In this document: in pieces, positions 34,461-43,963 of the stretch | Layout: the number at the start of each line of letters is the position of its first letter | Position numbering within the stretch: the first letter of the stretch is position 1 | Assembly (NCBI RefSeq): GCF_009821115.1 | Contig: NZ_VYTY01000003.1 | Location: 1 to 64,000 of the forward strand | Reading direction: 5' to 3' | From: Nitrincola alkalisediminis | GTDB lineage: Bacteria > Pseudomonadota > Gammaproteobacteria > Pseudomonadales > Balneatricaceae | Length of the DNA stretch: 64,000 nt | Position numbers and translations under genes: made by a program | The notes under the pieces: model-generated | Told to the model about the DNA's origin: nothing | The model's input: the letters and a program-made list of their open reading frames with translations, nothing else | The model's database searches: none

Positions 34461-34770
34461 GTCAAAACCACGTATTAAGACGGTGGAGGAAAAGAGACAA
34501 GAGCGGTCACTGTATGAGACATTGTCCTCCAAATACATTGTTCATGTCATTATTTAACGCTATCTAAAAGGATGTTGCCACTCATTAATGCAGGTAGGTC
34601 GCTTGTATCGACTGAGTCTCTTTGTGTTAATACTTTAGTCTAAAATTAGGAAAATAAGTCAGTCTTGACAGCTTTATGACAGTTTAGCCTCATATAGTGC
34701 AATCATGCCCTTACAGTCCATGTGATGTAGTTGGCATCTATTCAAACAATAATTAAAAGGTTTAAACATC
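34461..34770. promoter_or_regulatory. Divergent tctD/tctC promoter region with OmpR-type direct repeats
   Basis: TGACAG occurs at 34666-34671 and 34677-34682, exactly 11 bases apart within the longer repeat TGACAG.TTTA, as expected for an OmpR-family dimer. A -10-like TATAGT follows at 34693-34698, where a normal -35 box is replaced by the repeats, fitting an activator-dependent promoter for tctC. The A-rich AACAATAA (34745-34752), a match to the AAnAAnAA Hfq/Crc CA motif, lies just before the AAAAGG ribosome site of tctC. Confidence 0.6.
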
Positions 34771-35766
34771 ATGGCGATATCCTTACGCAAATCCATCAAA
34801 CTGGCTGCATGTGCTTTGGCCATTCCCCTGCTGGTTTCTTCAACCCTTGCCGCGGCTGATAACTATCCCAATCGTCCTATTGAGGCGGTTGTCGGTTTTG
34901 GTACGGGCGGGAGTGCCGATCGTATGACACGGATCATGTCGAATCATCTTTCTCAAGAGTTAGGTGTTCCTGTTCGCGTGACTAACCGCCCAGGGGCGGG
35001 TACTCAAATCGCTGCAAACTACATTTTGAATGCACCGGATGAAGGCTACCATCTTTTTTCGTCGACCTTCGCACCCTATCTGACCAATACCATTTTGGCG
35101 GGTGATGCGACCTACAGTGTTGATGATTTTTCCTATGTGAATTTTCAATGGTTTGACCAAGATTTGATTGCCGTCAATAAAGACAGTGGTTATTCAAGTC
35201 TTGCTGAAGTGATTGAAACCATCAAAAACCAACCGGGTAAAGTGCGTGCGTCTGTGGTGCAGGGCTCGGCAGGGCATTTGATGGCGAGGATTCTGTTGGA
35301 TGCCTATGGTATTCCTCAAAACCATTTAAATCTGGTGACCTATAACAGTGGTGGTGAAGCGAGGACAGCCGTAGCGGGTGGCCAAGTGGATTTGGTTTTG
35401 ATCAGTGCTGAAGGCAGCGAGAGCATCCGCGAGTTTTTAATTCCGCTGGCGATTGTGAGTGATGAGCGCATTGAACAGTGGGACGTACCAACGGTCAATG
35501 AAGCCTTAGCTCCACTTAACATTGAAGTGCCTGTACTGCAGGGATCAATGCGCGGTTTTGCCGTGAGTGCAGAGTTTGAGCGTCGTCACCCTGAGCGTTA
35601 TAAAAAACTGGCCGATGCGATGCAAAATGTGCTGGCCAAAAAAGACCTGCAAGAAGAGCTACGTCGTCACGATATCGGTGGTATTTGGGTCGGTCCTGAA
35701 AAATCAAAACAGATGATGAAAGAGAACTTCGAAACCTTCAGTCGTTATGCCCAACTCTTAAACTAA
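34771..35766 (+). CDS. tctC: TctC, tripartite tricarboxylate transporter binding protein
   Basis: 331 residues. A signal peptide ends near LVSSTLAAA; the Bug/TctC fold follows with YPNRPIEAVVGFGTGGSADRMTRI, VTNRPGAGTQIAANYIL and GQVDLVL. It binds citrate-like or other carboxylates in the periplasm for TctAB. A hairpin follows the gene, which may keep its mRNA level above that of the membrane genes. Confidence 0.92.
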   Translation: MAISLRKSIKLAACALAIPLLVSSTLAAADNYPNRPIEAVVGFGTGGSADRMTRIMSNHLSQELGVPVRVTNRPGAGTQIAANYILNAPDEGYHLFSSTFAPYLTNTILAGDATYSVDDFSYVNFQWFDQDLIAVNKDSGYSSLAEVIETIKNQPGKVRASVVQGSAGHLMARILLDAYGIPQNHLNLVTYNSGGEARTAVAGGQVDLVLISAEGSESIREFLIPLAIVSDERIEQWDVPTVNEALAPLNIEVPVLQGSMRGFAVSAEFERRHPERYKKLADAMQNVLAKKDLQEELRRHDIGGIWVGPEKSKQMMKENFETFSRYAQLLN

Positions 35767-35782
35767 CTTCTCTGCAACTTAA

Positions 35783-35805
35783 TGCTGCCCATCCACTGGG
35801 CAGCA
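35783..35805 (+). terminator. Intra-operon hairpin between tctC and tctB
   Basis: TGCTGCCCA (35783-35791) pairs perfectly with TGGGCAGCA (35797-35805), a 9-bp GC-rich stem with a 5-base loop and no T-run. It probably protects the tctC mRNA 3' end or slows polymerase, a common way to make more binding protein than permease. Confidence 0.6.
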
Positions 35806-35818
35806 CAGGATTCGAGTG

Positions 35819-36271
35819 ATGAACAAGCCCCGATACGATGTCGGCCATCTCTGTATGTTAATAGGGTTGGTTGGATTTACGCTTTGGTATTTGAGTGATG
35901 CGATTCGTGTTTCATTTACCGTACCCAATCTACTGCTGATTATGCCCGTTGCAATCGCCATCCTGATGCTAGCCTTAGCTGAACTGTTGATGAGCTGGCG
36001 TGGCGGTAAATTATTTGAGGCGGTTGATGATGAGCCTGTGCGCGAGATACTGCCAATTATTCTTTTGTTTGCCGTCTATGTCTTGTCCTTGCCTTGGCTG
36101 GGGTTTGATTTAGGCACAATTTTGTTTGTTGCGATTTTTCTTCGCATGAAAAAAGAAACGAACTGGTATTGGGTGATTGGCTACAGCGTTGGGTTTGGTT
36201 TAGCCATTGCGCTGTTTTTTGCGTTGATGTTGCCATATCCCATGCCAATGACGTTTCTTCCGATAGATTAA
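35819..36271 (+). CDS. tctB: TctB, small membrane subunit of the Tct transporter
   Basis: 150 residues from ATG 35819 (a GTG at 35816 is directly in front). Four membrane segments in two pairs, with the central cytoplasmic loop MSWRGGKLFEAVDDEPVREI, as usual for TctB. AGGA lies 8 bases upstream. It ends 14 bases before tctA. Confidence 0.88.
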   Translation: MNKPRYDVGHLCMLIGLVGFTLWYLSDAIRVSFTVPNLLLIMPVAIAILMLALAELLMSWRGGKLFEAVDDEPVREILPIILLFAVYVLSLPWLGFDLGTILFVAIFLRMKKETNWYWVIGYSVGFGLAIALFFALMLPYPMPMTFLPID

Positions 36272-36285
36272 CAAGGTGACGTATC

Positions 36286-37803
36286 ATGATTGATGTTGCT
36301 GCGAGTATTTCAGCACTCTCTATGCTGATGACCAGTTTGACGCCTTGGCTGATTGTGATTCCGGGCATTATTATTGGTTTGATTTTTGGTGCCACGCCGG
36401 GCCTGCAAATTTCCATGGCCATGGCCATTTTCTTACCCATGACCCTCTACATGGACTTTCTGCAAGCCATGTTGTTTTTAACGGCTATCTTCACAGGTGG
36501 GTCATTCGGCAGTGGTATACCCGCTATTTTGATGAATATACCGGGCACATCGTCTGCCATTGCCACAGCTTTTGATGGTTACCCGATGGCCAAGAAGGGC
36601 AAGCACAATGAAGCATTGGGCATTGCCTTGGCATCCTCTGTGTTTGGGGTTTTGGTCGGGTATTTGATTCTCTTTATGATGATTCAGCCGATTTCATTGA
36701 TGGTGCTCAAATTGGGTCCATCTGAAATGTTTATGGTGATCTTGTGGGGGATGACGTTAATTGCCAGCTTACGTGGTGAGTATGTTTTAAAAGGCTTGAT
36801 TGCAGGTCTTGTTGGTTTGCTGATTGGAACCATTGGCTTCAATGAAATTGGAATGGCCCGCGGTACATTGGGAAGCTTCTATTTATTTGACGGAATTCCG
36901 GTGATTCCCGCAATGATGGGGATGTTTGCCGCGTCTGAGCTGTTCCGTATTGCCAATAAGCAATTCATTGTCGAAAACAAAGCGTCGCGTAAAGTGGAGC
37001 TGCGTAAAATCGGCCAAGGCTGCAAAATGGCCTTTCAATCCCCCTTAGTCATGTTGCGGGGATGTTTGATGGGGGTCTTTGTGGGTGCGGTTCCTGGTGT
37101 GGGCTCATCTGTCTCAAATCTGCTTTCATATGTGGAAACCAAACGTCGTGATCCCGATCCAGATTCCTTTGGCAAGGGCAACCCGAAAGGCATCGTGGCG
37201 TCCGAGTCGGCCAACAGCACATCCGAGGCCGGTTCTATGGCAACGCTGCTGGCACTGGGTATTCCGGGGGGAGGTGCAACGGCGGTGATGCTGGCGGCCT
37301 TTGCTATGCACAATATCACGGGCGGCCCACAGTTTATTCGTGAGCAGACTGATATCGTGTATGCCATTATCTTTGCCAATTTTGCGCAGGTGTTTTTCTT
37401 GATGATTCTGGGGCTGTTATTTATTCCGCTCTTGGCGAATATCATCAAGGTGCCGATGCGCTATTTGATACCAACTGTGCTGGTCTTAGCTGTGATGGGG
37501 TCGTTTGGATTGACGGGTAACTTTGTTGGGCCGTTCACGGTTCTGGCATTTGCAGTGATTGGCTGGTTGATGCGTCGTTACGGCTACTCCGTTCCGGCAG
37601 CGGTCATCGGGATCTTGCTTGGGGCCATGGCTGAAAAAACCTTATTGCACACCTATCAAATCAGTGGTGGCGATATCAGCTATTTGCTCGAGCGTCCTGT
37701 AACACTCGCTATTATAGGCTTATTGTTGTTATCCTTATTTGGACGTCACCTGTTAGCACTGATGCGTTTTTCCATGCACAAGATGTCAGCAGCTAAAAAT
37801 TGA
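36286..37803 (+). CDS. tctA: TctA, large membrane subunit of the Tct transporter
   Basis: 505 residues, about 12 membrane segments. TctA signatures: GIIIGLIFGATPGLQISMAMAIFLPMT, FTGGSFGSGIPAILMNIPGTSSAIATAFDGYPMAKKG and GAVPGVGSSVSNLLSYVE. It forms the transport path with TctB. Family length is about 500 residues, so it is complete. Confidence 0.94.
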   Translation: MIDVAASISALSMLMTSLTPWLIVIPGIIIGLIFGATPGLQISMAMAIFLPMTLYMDFLQAMLFLTAIFTGGSFGSGIPAILMNIPGTSSAIATAFDGYPMAKKGKHNEALGIALASSVFGVLVGYLILFMMIQPISLMVLKLGPSEMFMVILWGMTLIASLRGEYVLKGLIAGLVGLLIGTIGFNEIGMARGTLGSFYLFDGIPVIPAMMGMFAASELFRIANKQFIVENKASRKVELRKIGQGCKMAFQSPLVMLRGCLMGVFVGAVPGVGSSVSNLLSYVETKRRDPDPDSFGKGNPKGIVASESANSTSEAGSMATLLALGIPGGGATAVMLAAFAMHNITGGPQFIREQTDIVYAIIFANFAQVFFLMILGLLFIPLLANIIKVPMRYLIPTVLVLAVMGSFGLTGNFVGPFTVLAFAVIGWLMRRYGYSVPAAVIGILLGAMAEKTLLHTYQISGGDISYLLERPVTLAIIGLLLLSLFGRHLLALMRFSMHKMSAAKN

Positions 37804-37819
37804 CACTAGGGCTTTCTCT

Positions 37820-38839
37820 TTGAAAACACTCTATACCTGCGTACTTGGGGCACTGGGCGGATATCTCGCCTGGTGGCTGAATCTTCCACTGCCTTGGATG
37901 CTAGGCCCCCTTTTCTTGGTGACGTTACTTGCCATCAAGGGCATCTCTGTGCGGGTTGATCGTCGAGTTAATCGCTTCTTTCTCGGTGTTTTAGGCTTTT
38001 GGCTTGGCACCGGGTTTGAAGCGAGCTTACTCAGTGAAGCCCTTCATTGGTACTCAAGTGTCTTGCTTATGGTGGTGTCAGTGGCACTTACCCTTGTGGT
38101 GAATACCTGGTTGTTTAATCGAATTGCAAAGTTAGATTTGATTACCTCGGTATTTTCATCTTTGCCAGGCACGATGAATGCGGTTGTGATCCAAGGTGAG
38201 CAATTAGGTGGAGATGCACGTTGGATTGCCATTGCGCAGACCCTGCGTATCTCTCTGGTGGTGATCAGTACAACGCTTATCTTCTACTTTATGCCGGGAC
38301 AAAACCTACAGGGCTCAAGCCCAGAAGTAGGGCAGCTGCTGGATCTACTTTGGGTGTTGCTCGTGCCGTTGGGTTGGTGGGGTGCGAGAAGGCTGCGCAT
38401 CCCAATGGCTGAGTTTCTGGGGCCTTTGATGATCAGTGCAGTTCTTGCTGTGTCTGGGATCGACATCGATTTACCCGGTTGGGTCATGATGATGACCTTT
38501 GTGGTGTTGGGCTCGTCAATCGGCAGTCGTTTTTTTGGGACTCAGGTTCGGGAACTGCTCAAAGTCAGTGTGTTTGCGGTATTGGCCACGGCCATCGGCA
38601 TGGTGATTGCTGCAATCATGGCGGCGGTCACTTGGACTTTAACCGATATCCCCTTGTCTCATGCATTTCTAGCCTTAGTGCCGGGTGGAGTGGGTGAGAT
38701 GGCCTTGATTGCGACGGTCGCAGGGATCGATCCGATCTATGTTGTGTTTATTCACGTGTTTAGGATGTTCATCTTAATCTTATGCACCCCATTAATTAGT
38801 CATTTATTGGGGCGCTACGCTAGCAAAACTGAATCGTAA
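37820..38839 (+). CDS. AbrB-family (PF05145) membrane protein
   Basis: 339 residues with about nine hydrophobic segments in two similar halves (GALGGYLAWWLNLPLPWMLGPLF and PMAEFLGPLMISAVLAVSG). This family is annotated AbrB/ammonia monooxygenase membrane protein in databases, but its function is not known and it is unrelated to the Bacillus AbrB regulator. The start is TTG 37820 with AGGG about 8 bases upstream. It is the fourth gene after tctCBA, so it may help carboxylate transport. Confidence 0.75.
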   Translation: MKTLYTCVLGALGGYLAWWLNLPLPWMLGPLFLVTLLAIKGISVRVDRRVNRFFLGVLGFWLGTGFEASLLSEALHWYSSVLLMVVSVALTLVVNTWLFNRIAKLDLITSVFSSLPGTMNAVVIQGEQLGGDARWIAIAQTLRISLVVISTTLIFYFMPGQNLQGSSPEVGQLLDLLWVLLVPLGWWGARRLRIPMAEFLGPLMISAVLAVSGIDIDLPGWVMMMTFVVLGSSIGSRFFGTQVRELLKVSVFAVLATAIGMVIAAIMAAVTWTLTDIPLSHAFLALVPGGVGEMALIATVAGIDPIYVVFIHVFRMFILILCTPLISHLLGRYASKTES

Positions 38840-38865
38840 GTTGAGATGAATACAACCGATAGGCT

Positions 38866-39393
38866 TTACAAAGAGGCTGCCGAACGTGCCGCTTGATCAT
38901 AAAGACCCGACATGGCACGTAAAGACGCCGCAATTTGATGCATATCTTCAGGAGCAATGCCTAAACTTGCCAGAGACTCAACCAAACAGGCCTCGCGTAT
39001 TTCGGCATATTGCATGCAGGTTGTTTGACCTAACTCTGTGGTTTTGAAGAAGGTTTCCTTACCTTGCTTCTGGTTAGACAGGAGTTCCAGTTTCGTCAGT
39101 TTCTTAAGGGCATAACTGACTGTATGGCTGTCTTCAATATTTAACACCAAACAGATGTCCGCTAAACGCTTAGCGCGTTCACGGTGATTTACACTGTGGA
39201 GCACTAAAATATCCAACGAGTTAAGCTCCGAAAAGCCAACCGCCGTCATGCAACGCACCATCCAGCGATTAAACGCATGGCCTGCAATGATCAAACCAAA
39301 CTCGAATTCAGAGAGCTCTTTCGCTTTACGCGAAAGATGCTCTGAAGACACGATGGGCCCTAGTCCGTCTTTTTTTAAGTGTGTAAGGGGCAT
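38866..39393 (-). CDS. MarR-type winged-helix regulator (COG5631-like)
   Basis: 175 residues. A winged-helix core spans about 40-120 (FSELNSLDILVLHSVNHRERAKRLADICLVLNIEDSHTVSYALKKLTKLELL) with a helical C-terminus. Its ATG shares the A of the dctM stop (TAATG), so it is translated with the TRAP genes and is the last gene of that operon. It probably controls the pyroglutamate TRAP operon and perhaps the divergent pxp genes; that is inferred from position. Confidence 0.8.
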   Translation of the reverse strand: MPLTHLKKDGLGPIVSSEHLSRKAKELSEFEFGLIIAGHAFNRWMVRCMTAVGFSELNSLDILVLHSVNHRERAKRLADICLVLNIEDSHTVSYALKKLTKLELLSNQKQGKETFFKTTELGQTTCMQYAEIREACLVESLASLGIAPEDMHQIAASLRAMSGLYDQAARSAASL

Positions 39394-40691
39394 TAGCGAT
39401 TACTCATAGCCTCAGGTAAAAAAGTTACTATCTGAGGAAAGAGTGTAATCAAAATAACGCCTAATAACATTAAGAAAAAGAAAGGCAGTGCCGCATAGGC
39501 AATTTGTAGAATATTTTTCCCTGTCATACCTTGTAACACAAATAAGTTAAAACCAACGGGCGGTGTTATTTGCGACATTTCCACAACGATAACAAGATAG
39601 ATGCCAAACCAGATCAAGTCGATACCGGCGGCTTCAACCATCGGCAGCATGATGGAGGTGGTTAACACGACGACAGAAATGCCATCTAAAAAACAGCCCA
39701 TAATAATGAAAAACAGCGTTAACACGGCCAACAGCATGAAGGGCGATAGGTCGTAGGTGGCAATCCATCCCGCTAACTGACTTGGGATTTGCGTAAAGCC
39801 CATCGCGGCGGTTAGAAAGGATGCGCCCGCTAAGATAAACGCAATCATGCAAGAGGTTTTGACGGCACCGAGGGTGGCATCGGAAAAACTCTGCCAAGTT
39901 AAAGCGCCGTTGGCATAGGCCAGCACTAAAGACAGGACCACGCCGATTGCTGCTGCTTCTGTGGGGGAGGCGAGACCTCCATAAATTGAGCCAATGACCC
40001 CGATGATCAGTGCCATCATTGGAATCAGCCGACGAGAACGGTGTAGCTTTTCTTTAAATGAAATCGGCGCATCCGCCGCAGGCACACGATCAGGGTAGCG
40101 CCATGACCAATACACCAAATAGGCTGCAAACAAGCTGATCAGCATGAGGCCAGGGAAAACACCTGCCATAAACAGCCGCGCAATGGATTGATCAGTTGCG
40201 ACAGCGAAGACAATAAGAATAATGGATGGCGGGATGAGTAAGCCAAGCGTTGCCGAGCCAGCCAGTGTTCCGATAATCAGACGTTCATCATAACCGCGGC
40301 GTGTCAGTTCAGGCAGCGTCATTTTACCCATGGTGGCACAGGTGGCTGCAGATGAACCTGATACGGCAGCGAAGAGACCGCAGCCCACAACATTGGTGTG
40401 CAATAAGCGTCCGGGTATGCGTTGCATCCAAGGCGCGAGCCCTGTGAACATGTCCTCGGCAAGGCGTGAACGAAATAGAATCTCCCCCATCCAGATAAAC
40501 ATGGGGAGGGCGGTTAATTCCCAACTGTAACTGGCGCTCCAAATATCAGAGGCCATCATGTCCCCAACGGGAATTGATGTGAACTGGCTAATGCCTATCC
40601 AGCCCAGTGCTAACAGGGAGAAGGCAACCCAAACGCCTGATCCTAAAAAAATAAATAGGGCTAGGGTCAAAACAATCATCATTAACAGCAT
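39393..40691 (-). CDS. dctM: TRAP transporter large permease, DctM type (pxp-linked)
   Basis: 432 residues, about 12 membrane segments, with DctM motifs GCGLFAAVSGSSAATCATMGKMTLPEL and LAGSATLGLLIPPSIILIVFA. It pairs with the DctQ gene 13 bases upstream. The substrate is inferred as 5-oxoproline (pyroglutamate) because pxpABC is divergent. Confidence 0.92.
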   Translation of the reverse strand: MLLMMIVLTLALFIFLGSGVWVAFSLLALGWIGISQFTSIPVGDMMASDIWSASYSWELTALPMFIWMGEILFRSRLAEDMFTGLAPWMQRIPGRLLHTNVVGCGLFAAVSGSSAATCATMGKMTLPELTRRGYDERLIIGTLAGSATLGLLIPPSIILIVFAVATDQSIARLFMAGVFPGLMLISLFAAYLVYWSWRYPDRVPAADAPISFKEKLHRSRRLIPMMALIIGVIGSIYGGLASPTEAAAIGVVLSLVLAYANGALTWQSFSDATLGAVKTSCMIAFILAGASFLTAAMGFTQIPSQLAGWIATYDLSPFMLLAVLTLFFIIMGCFLDGISVVVLTTSIMLPMVEAAGIDLIWFGIYLVIVVEMSQITPPVGFNLFVLQGMTGKNILQIAYAALPFFFLMLLGVILITLFPQIVTFLPEAMSNR

Positions 40692-40704
40692 AGTATAGCC
40701 CCTA

Positions 40705-41256
40705 TCATTCGTGTCCGGAGTCGTCTATTTGAAAGGCACTTGGATGCGTGAAGGCTTGAATGAGCCGATTTAACCACGTTTCAAATAAGGCCAACGAAAA
40801 GAGTGCAACGCCCGTGAGCATGACGGTTTGAGGTATCCAAAGTGGGATGCGTAGTAATCCGTAGGACATCTCATTAAAGCTCCAACTGTCCTCAACCAAG
40901 CGAAAGGTATACACGCTGAGGTATGCGCATAGGGCCAATGCCAAGGATAAACACCAAAGCTCAACAAATACGCGCACTTTGGGTGATAAATGGCTGATGA
41001 GCAGGGTCACGCGAATATGGCCATTATGTATAAAGGTATAGGCTAAGCCTAAAAAGCTCGCGCCGACCAGAAGAAATCCGGATATTTCGGACAAACCGGG
41101 AATGACTAAGCCAAGATTGTCGAAGCCGAGCCAAGCACTGAGTTTATCGAGAAGGCGTCCGAGTACTTGTAAGGTAATTAAGCTGCAGATGAGCACCAGA
41201 CAAGCCGCGGCACCGAACGCCCCAAAAGTATATAAAGGTCGCAGTCGGTAATGCAT
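40705..41256 (-). CDS. dctQ: TRAP transporter small permease, DctQ type (pxp-linked)
   Basis: 183 residues with four membrane segments, including FGAFGAAACLVLICSLITLQVLGRLL near the start and VMLTGVALFSLALFETWLNRL near the end. Placed between dctP and dctM. A terminator-like hairpin separates it from dctP, so it is probably made in lower amounts than the binding protein. Confidence 0.86.
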   Translation of the reverse strand: MHYRLRPLYTFGAFGAAACLVLICSLITLQVLGRLLDKLSAWLGFDNLGLVIPGLSEISGFLLVGASFLGLAYTFIHNGHIRVTLLISHLSPKVRVFVELWCLSLALALCAYLSVYTFRLVEDSWSFNEMSYGLLRIPLWIPQTVMLTGVALFSLALFETWLNRLIQAFTHPSAFQIDDSGHE

Positions 41257-41269
41257 GATGAGTTACCTG

Positions 41270-41299
41270 AAAAAAGACCGGTCGCTTGGCGATCCGGTC
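41270..41299 (-). terminator. Terminator-like hairpin between dctP and dctQ
   Basis: On the minus strand GACCGG (complement of 41294-41299) pairs with CCGGTC (complement of 41276-41281), followed directly by TTTTTT (41270-41275). It looks like a partial terminator that gives more solute-binding protein than permease. Confidence 0.7.
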
Positions 41300-41306
41300 A
41301 TGATGC

Positions 41307-42290
41307 TTATTGAGCGGCGTAGCGCTGGAGGATAGCTTGGCCTTGAGCACCGGCTCTTTCAAGCCACTCGTGTGTCATGATGTCGCCGATTTCTTTAAGG
41401 GCAGCTGACAAGGCTTCAGACGGTTCGCTTACCTGAATGCCATTGTCTTTAAGCACTTGGATGGCGGATTGCGTTTCTGCTTGACTCATTTCCCAGCCAC
41501 GCTTCTCAGCGGCTTCGGCCGCGTCCAATACGGCTTGCTGTACCTCTGGGCTTAAACGCGAGAAGGCCTGCTCGTTGACGATGACCATATTCTTTGGAAT
41601 CCACAACTGAGTGTGGTTAAAGTGGCTAAGATAATCCCAAGCTTTGGTATCGGCACCCGTTGCTGGTGAGGTCATCATCGCGTCCACGCGACCTGTACTG
41701 AAAGCCGTTGGGATATCGGGCACTTCTATTTGAGTCGGAACGGCGTGTACAAGTTGTGATAAGCGTTCGCTAGATAGGTTATAGGCACGAATTTTAAGAT
41801 TTCTAAGGTCACTAACATCATTGAGTTCTTTTTGTGAATATAAACCTTGTGGTGGCCAGGGTACGGCAAAGAGTAGACGGATGCGTTGCTTTGCTAACTC
41901 TTCGGAAATGATCTCTTTTGAGGCTTGCCATAAGGCCCAAGCTTCATCGTAGTTTGATGCCAAGAAGGGAACAGAGTCGACATCAAAGATCGCATTTTCA
42001 TTGGCCAAGCGTGACATAATGAGCTCACCGGATGGCACGATTCCACGACGAACGGCATTTTTGATTTCGGCATGACCGATTAACGAGCCGTTAGAATGGA
42101 CATTGATGGTTAAATCTCCCCCTGTTCGTTCGGCAACATCATCAGCAAATGCTCGAATATTAACGGTATGAAAGGTTCGATCACCATAGGGTGTGGGCAT
42201 ATCCCAGCTGGTCGCTGCAAAGGCAGACGTGACAGCACTAGCACTCATTACAACGGCGAGTGCCGTTTTCAGCAGACGGTTTGTAGACAT
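41307..42290 (-). CDS. dctP: TRAP transporter solute-binding protein, DctP type (pxp-linked)
   Basis: 327 residues from ATG 42290 (GAGG 9 bases upstream); the frame opens 5 codons earlier. A signal peptide ends near AVTSAFAAT. The DctP body has NVHSNGSLIGHAEIKNAVRRG, LKIRAYNLSSERLSQLVHAVPTQIEVPDIPTAFSTGRVDAM, with the Arg of KIRAYN as the likely carboxylate ligand. The divergent position to pxpABC suggests pyroglutamate as the ligand. Confidence 0.92.
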   Translation of the reverse strand: MSTNRLLKTALAVVMSASAVTSAFAATSWDMPTPYGDRTFHTVNIRAFADDVAERTGGDLTINVHSNGSLIGHAEIKNAVRRGIVPSGELIMSRLANENAIFDVDSVPFLASNYDEAWALWQASKEIISEELAKQRIRLLFAVPWPPQGLYSQKELNDVSDLRNLKIRAYNLSSERLSQLVHAVPTQIEVPDIPTAFSTGRVDAMMTSPATGADTKAWDYLSHFNHTQLWIPKNMVIVNEQAFSRLSPEVQQAVLDAAEAAEKRGWEMSQAETQSAIQVLKDNGIQVSEPSEALSAALKEIGDIMTHEWLERAGAQGQAILQRYAAQ

Positions 42291-42505
42291 ATTTTTCGAC
42301 CTCAAAAGGTTTATTTATCTTATTTTTCGCATAAGGGGCACTGAAAAATGATCACAGAGCATTCACGATGCTTCTTGTGTTAAGGAGAGTAGACAAGAAC
42401 CCGTCGATTCGTCAACATTATTTTTACAATTTATCGATAATTTATTTGCAAATTGTATTTGTTTTGTTAAATTTCATTTAAAAATAACTGAGAAAGAGCC
42501 GTGTC

Positions 42506-43252
42506 ATGACCCAATTACGTTTAAATGCAGATGTTGGAGAAAGCTTTGGAGCATGGCGGATGGGACAGGACGAAGCTGTTATTCCGCACATTCACCTTGC
42601 GAATATTGCCTGCGGCTTCCATGCATCCGATCCAGATGTCATGCGCTCAACCATACGTTTGGCACAACAACATCAGGTTAAAATAGGGGCGCATCCAGCG
42701 TATCCTGATTTACAAGGGTTTGGTCGGCGTTCATTGCAGTGTACGCCTGAGCAGGTTGAAAACTTAGTGCTGTATCAGTTGGGTGCGTTGCAGGCGTTGT
42801 GCCGTGCCGAGGGCACCGAAGTGACCTATGTTAAACCCCATGGCGCGTTGTACAACGATATGATGAAAAATGAAGCGTTGCTGCGTGCGATCTTGCGAGG
42901 TGTGAAGGCCTATTCAGAACATTTACCCTTGATGATCATGTCTACGGCGGACAACTCACGTGCTAAAGCCATGGCAGCAGAGGAGGGCATGAGCCTGATG
43001 TTTGAAGCCTTTGCCGATCGTGCCTACGATGATGCAGGTTTCCTCGTTTCTCGGCACTTGCCCAATGCAGTTCATCACGATCCTGACACTATTATCGAAC
43101 AAGCGATACGAATCGCACACAAACAACCCTTGTTATCCAATACCGGAACCTGGCTGTCTTTAGAAGCCGATACTCTTTGTGTTCATGGCGATAATGAAGA
43201 GTCTATCGCGGCGGTGAAGCGTATTCGCACCGCATTGGATGAGTTAAGCTAA
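42506..43252 (+). CDS. pxpA: PxpA, 5-oxoprolinase subunit A (LamB/YcsF family)
   Basis: 248 residues with the family motifs [38 protein letters not shown] near the start, [18 protein letters not shown] and [12 protein letters not shown]. With PxpBC it hydrolyses 5-oxoproline to glutamate using ATP. AAAGAG lies 10 bases before the ATG, and an AAAAATAA stretch lies about 19 bases upstream. Confidence 0.95.
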   Translation: MTQLRLNADVGESFGAWRMGQDEAVIPHIHLANIACGFHASDPDVMRSTIRLAQQHQVKIGAHPAYPDLQGFGRRSLQCTPEQVENLVLYQLGALQALCRAEGTEVTYVKPHGALYNDMMKNEALLRAILRGVKAYSEHLPLMIMSTADNSRAKAMAAEEGMSLMFEAFADRAYDDAGFLVSRHLPNAVHHDPDTIIEQAIRIAHKQPLLSNTGTWLSLEADTLCVHGDNEESIAAVKRIRTALDELS

Positions 43253-43255
43253 TTT

Positions 43256-43963
43256 ATGATGAAGACAGCACGACTCGCCCCTCGTATTGAACATGCGGGT
43301 GTTGATGCATGGACGGTTCGTTTGTTCGACGATATTGCCGAAGAGAATATGCCTTGGATCTTAAGTTTAGTGAAAGGGTGTGAGGCACTCTTCTCTGAGG
43401 CGCTGATCGATATTGTCCCGTCTTACACAACGGTTTGGATTCAGTACAACTTAACCAAGTTATCCTCTCAAGTCTCCCGTCAGATGCTCGTTTCGTTGCT
43501 TCAAGACTTACGTCTGTTGGACATAAGTCATGCAGGCAGTATTAAAGAAATTCCCGTGTGGTACCACTCAAGTGTTGGGCCTGAGCTTGAGCGGTTGCAG
43601 GATGCAAAAGGTTTGTCCTTGGGCGAGGTGATTGCTTTCCATACTGAAAACCCTTTTCGTGTTTTTGCCTTAGGATTTGCACCAGGCTTTGCGTTTATGG
43701 GCAGCCTGCCTGATGCCTTAGTCTTGCCGCGTTTATCCACACCGCGTCAGCAAGTAGCGGTTGGCAGTGTTGCGATTGCTGAGCGACAAACGGCGGCATA
43801 TCCACAAGCAACACCGGGTGGGTGGAATGTGATTGGGCGGACACCTTTGCGATTATTCGACCCTCAACGTGAGGCTATGAGTTATCTACAAGTCGGGGAT
43901 CGGGTTCAGTTTGTCAGTATTACTCAACAGGAATTTAAGCGACTTGGCGGAGATGATCGATGA
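43256..43963 (+). CDS. pxpB: PxpB, 5-oxoprolinase subunit B (KipI family)
   Basis: 235 residues with the KipI signature FALGFAPGFAFMGSLPDALVLPRLSTPRQQVAVGSVAIAERQTAAYPQATPGGWNVIGRTPLRLFD. Forms the ATP-dependent 5-oxoprolinase with PxpA and PxpC. It starts 3 bases after pxpA and overlaps pxpC by 4 bases. Two adjacent ATGs (43256, 43259) are possible starts. Confidence 0.94.
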   Translation: MMKTARLAPRIEHAGVDAWTVRLFDDIAEENMPWILSLVKGCEALFSEALIDIVPSYTTVWIQYNLTKLSSQVSRQMLVSLLQDLRLLDISHAGSIKEIPVWYHSSVGPELERLQDAKGLSLGEVIAFHTENPFRVFALGFAPGFAFMGSLPDALVLPRLSTPRQQVAVGSVAIAERQTAAYPQATPGGWNVIGRTPLRLFDPQREAMSYLQVGDRVQFVSITQQEFKRLGGDDR

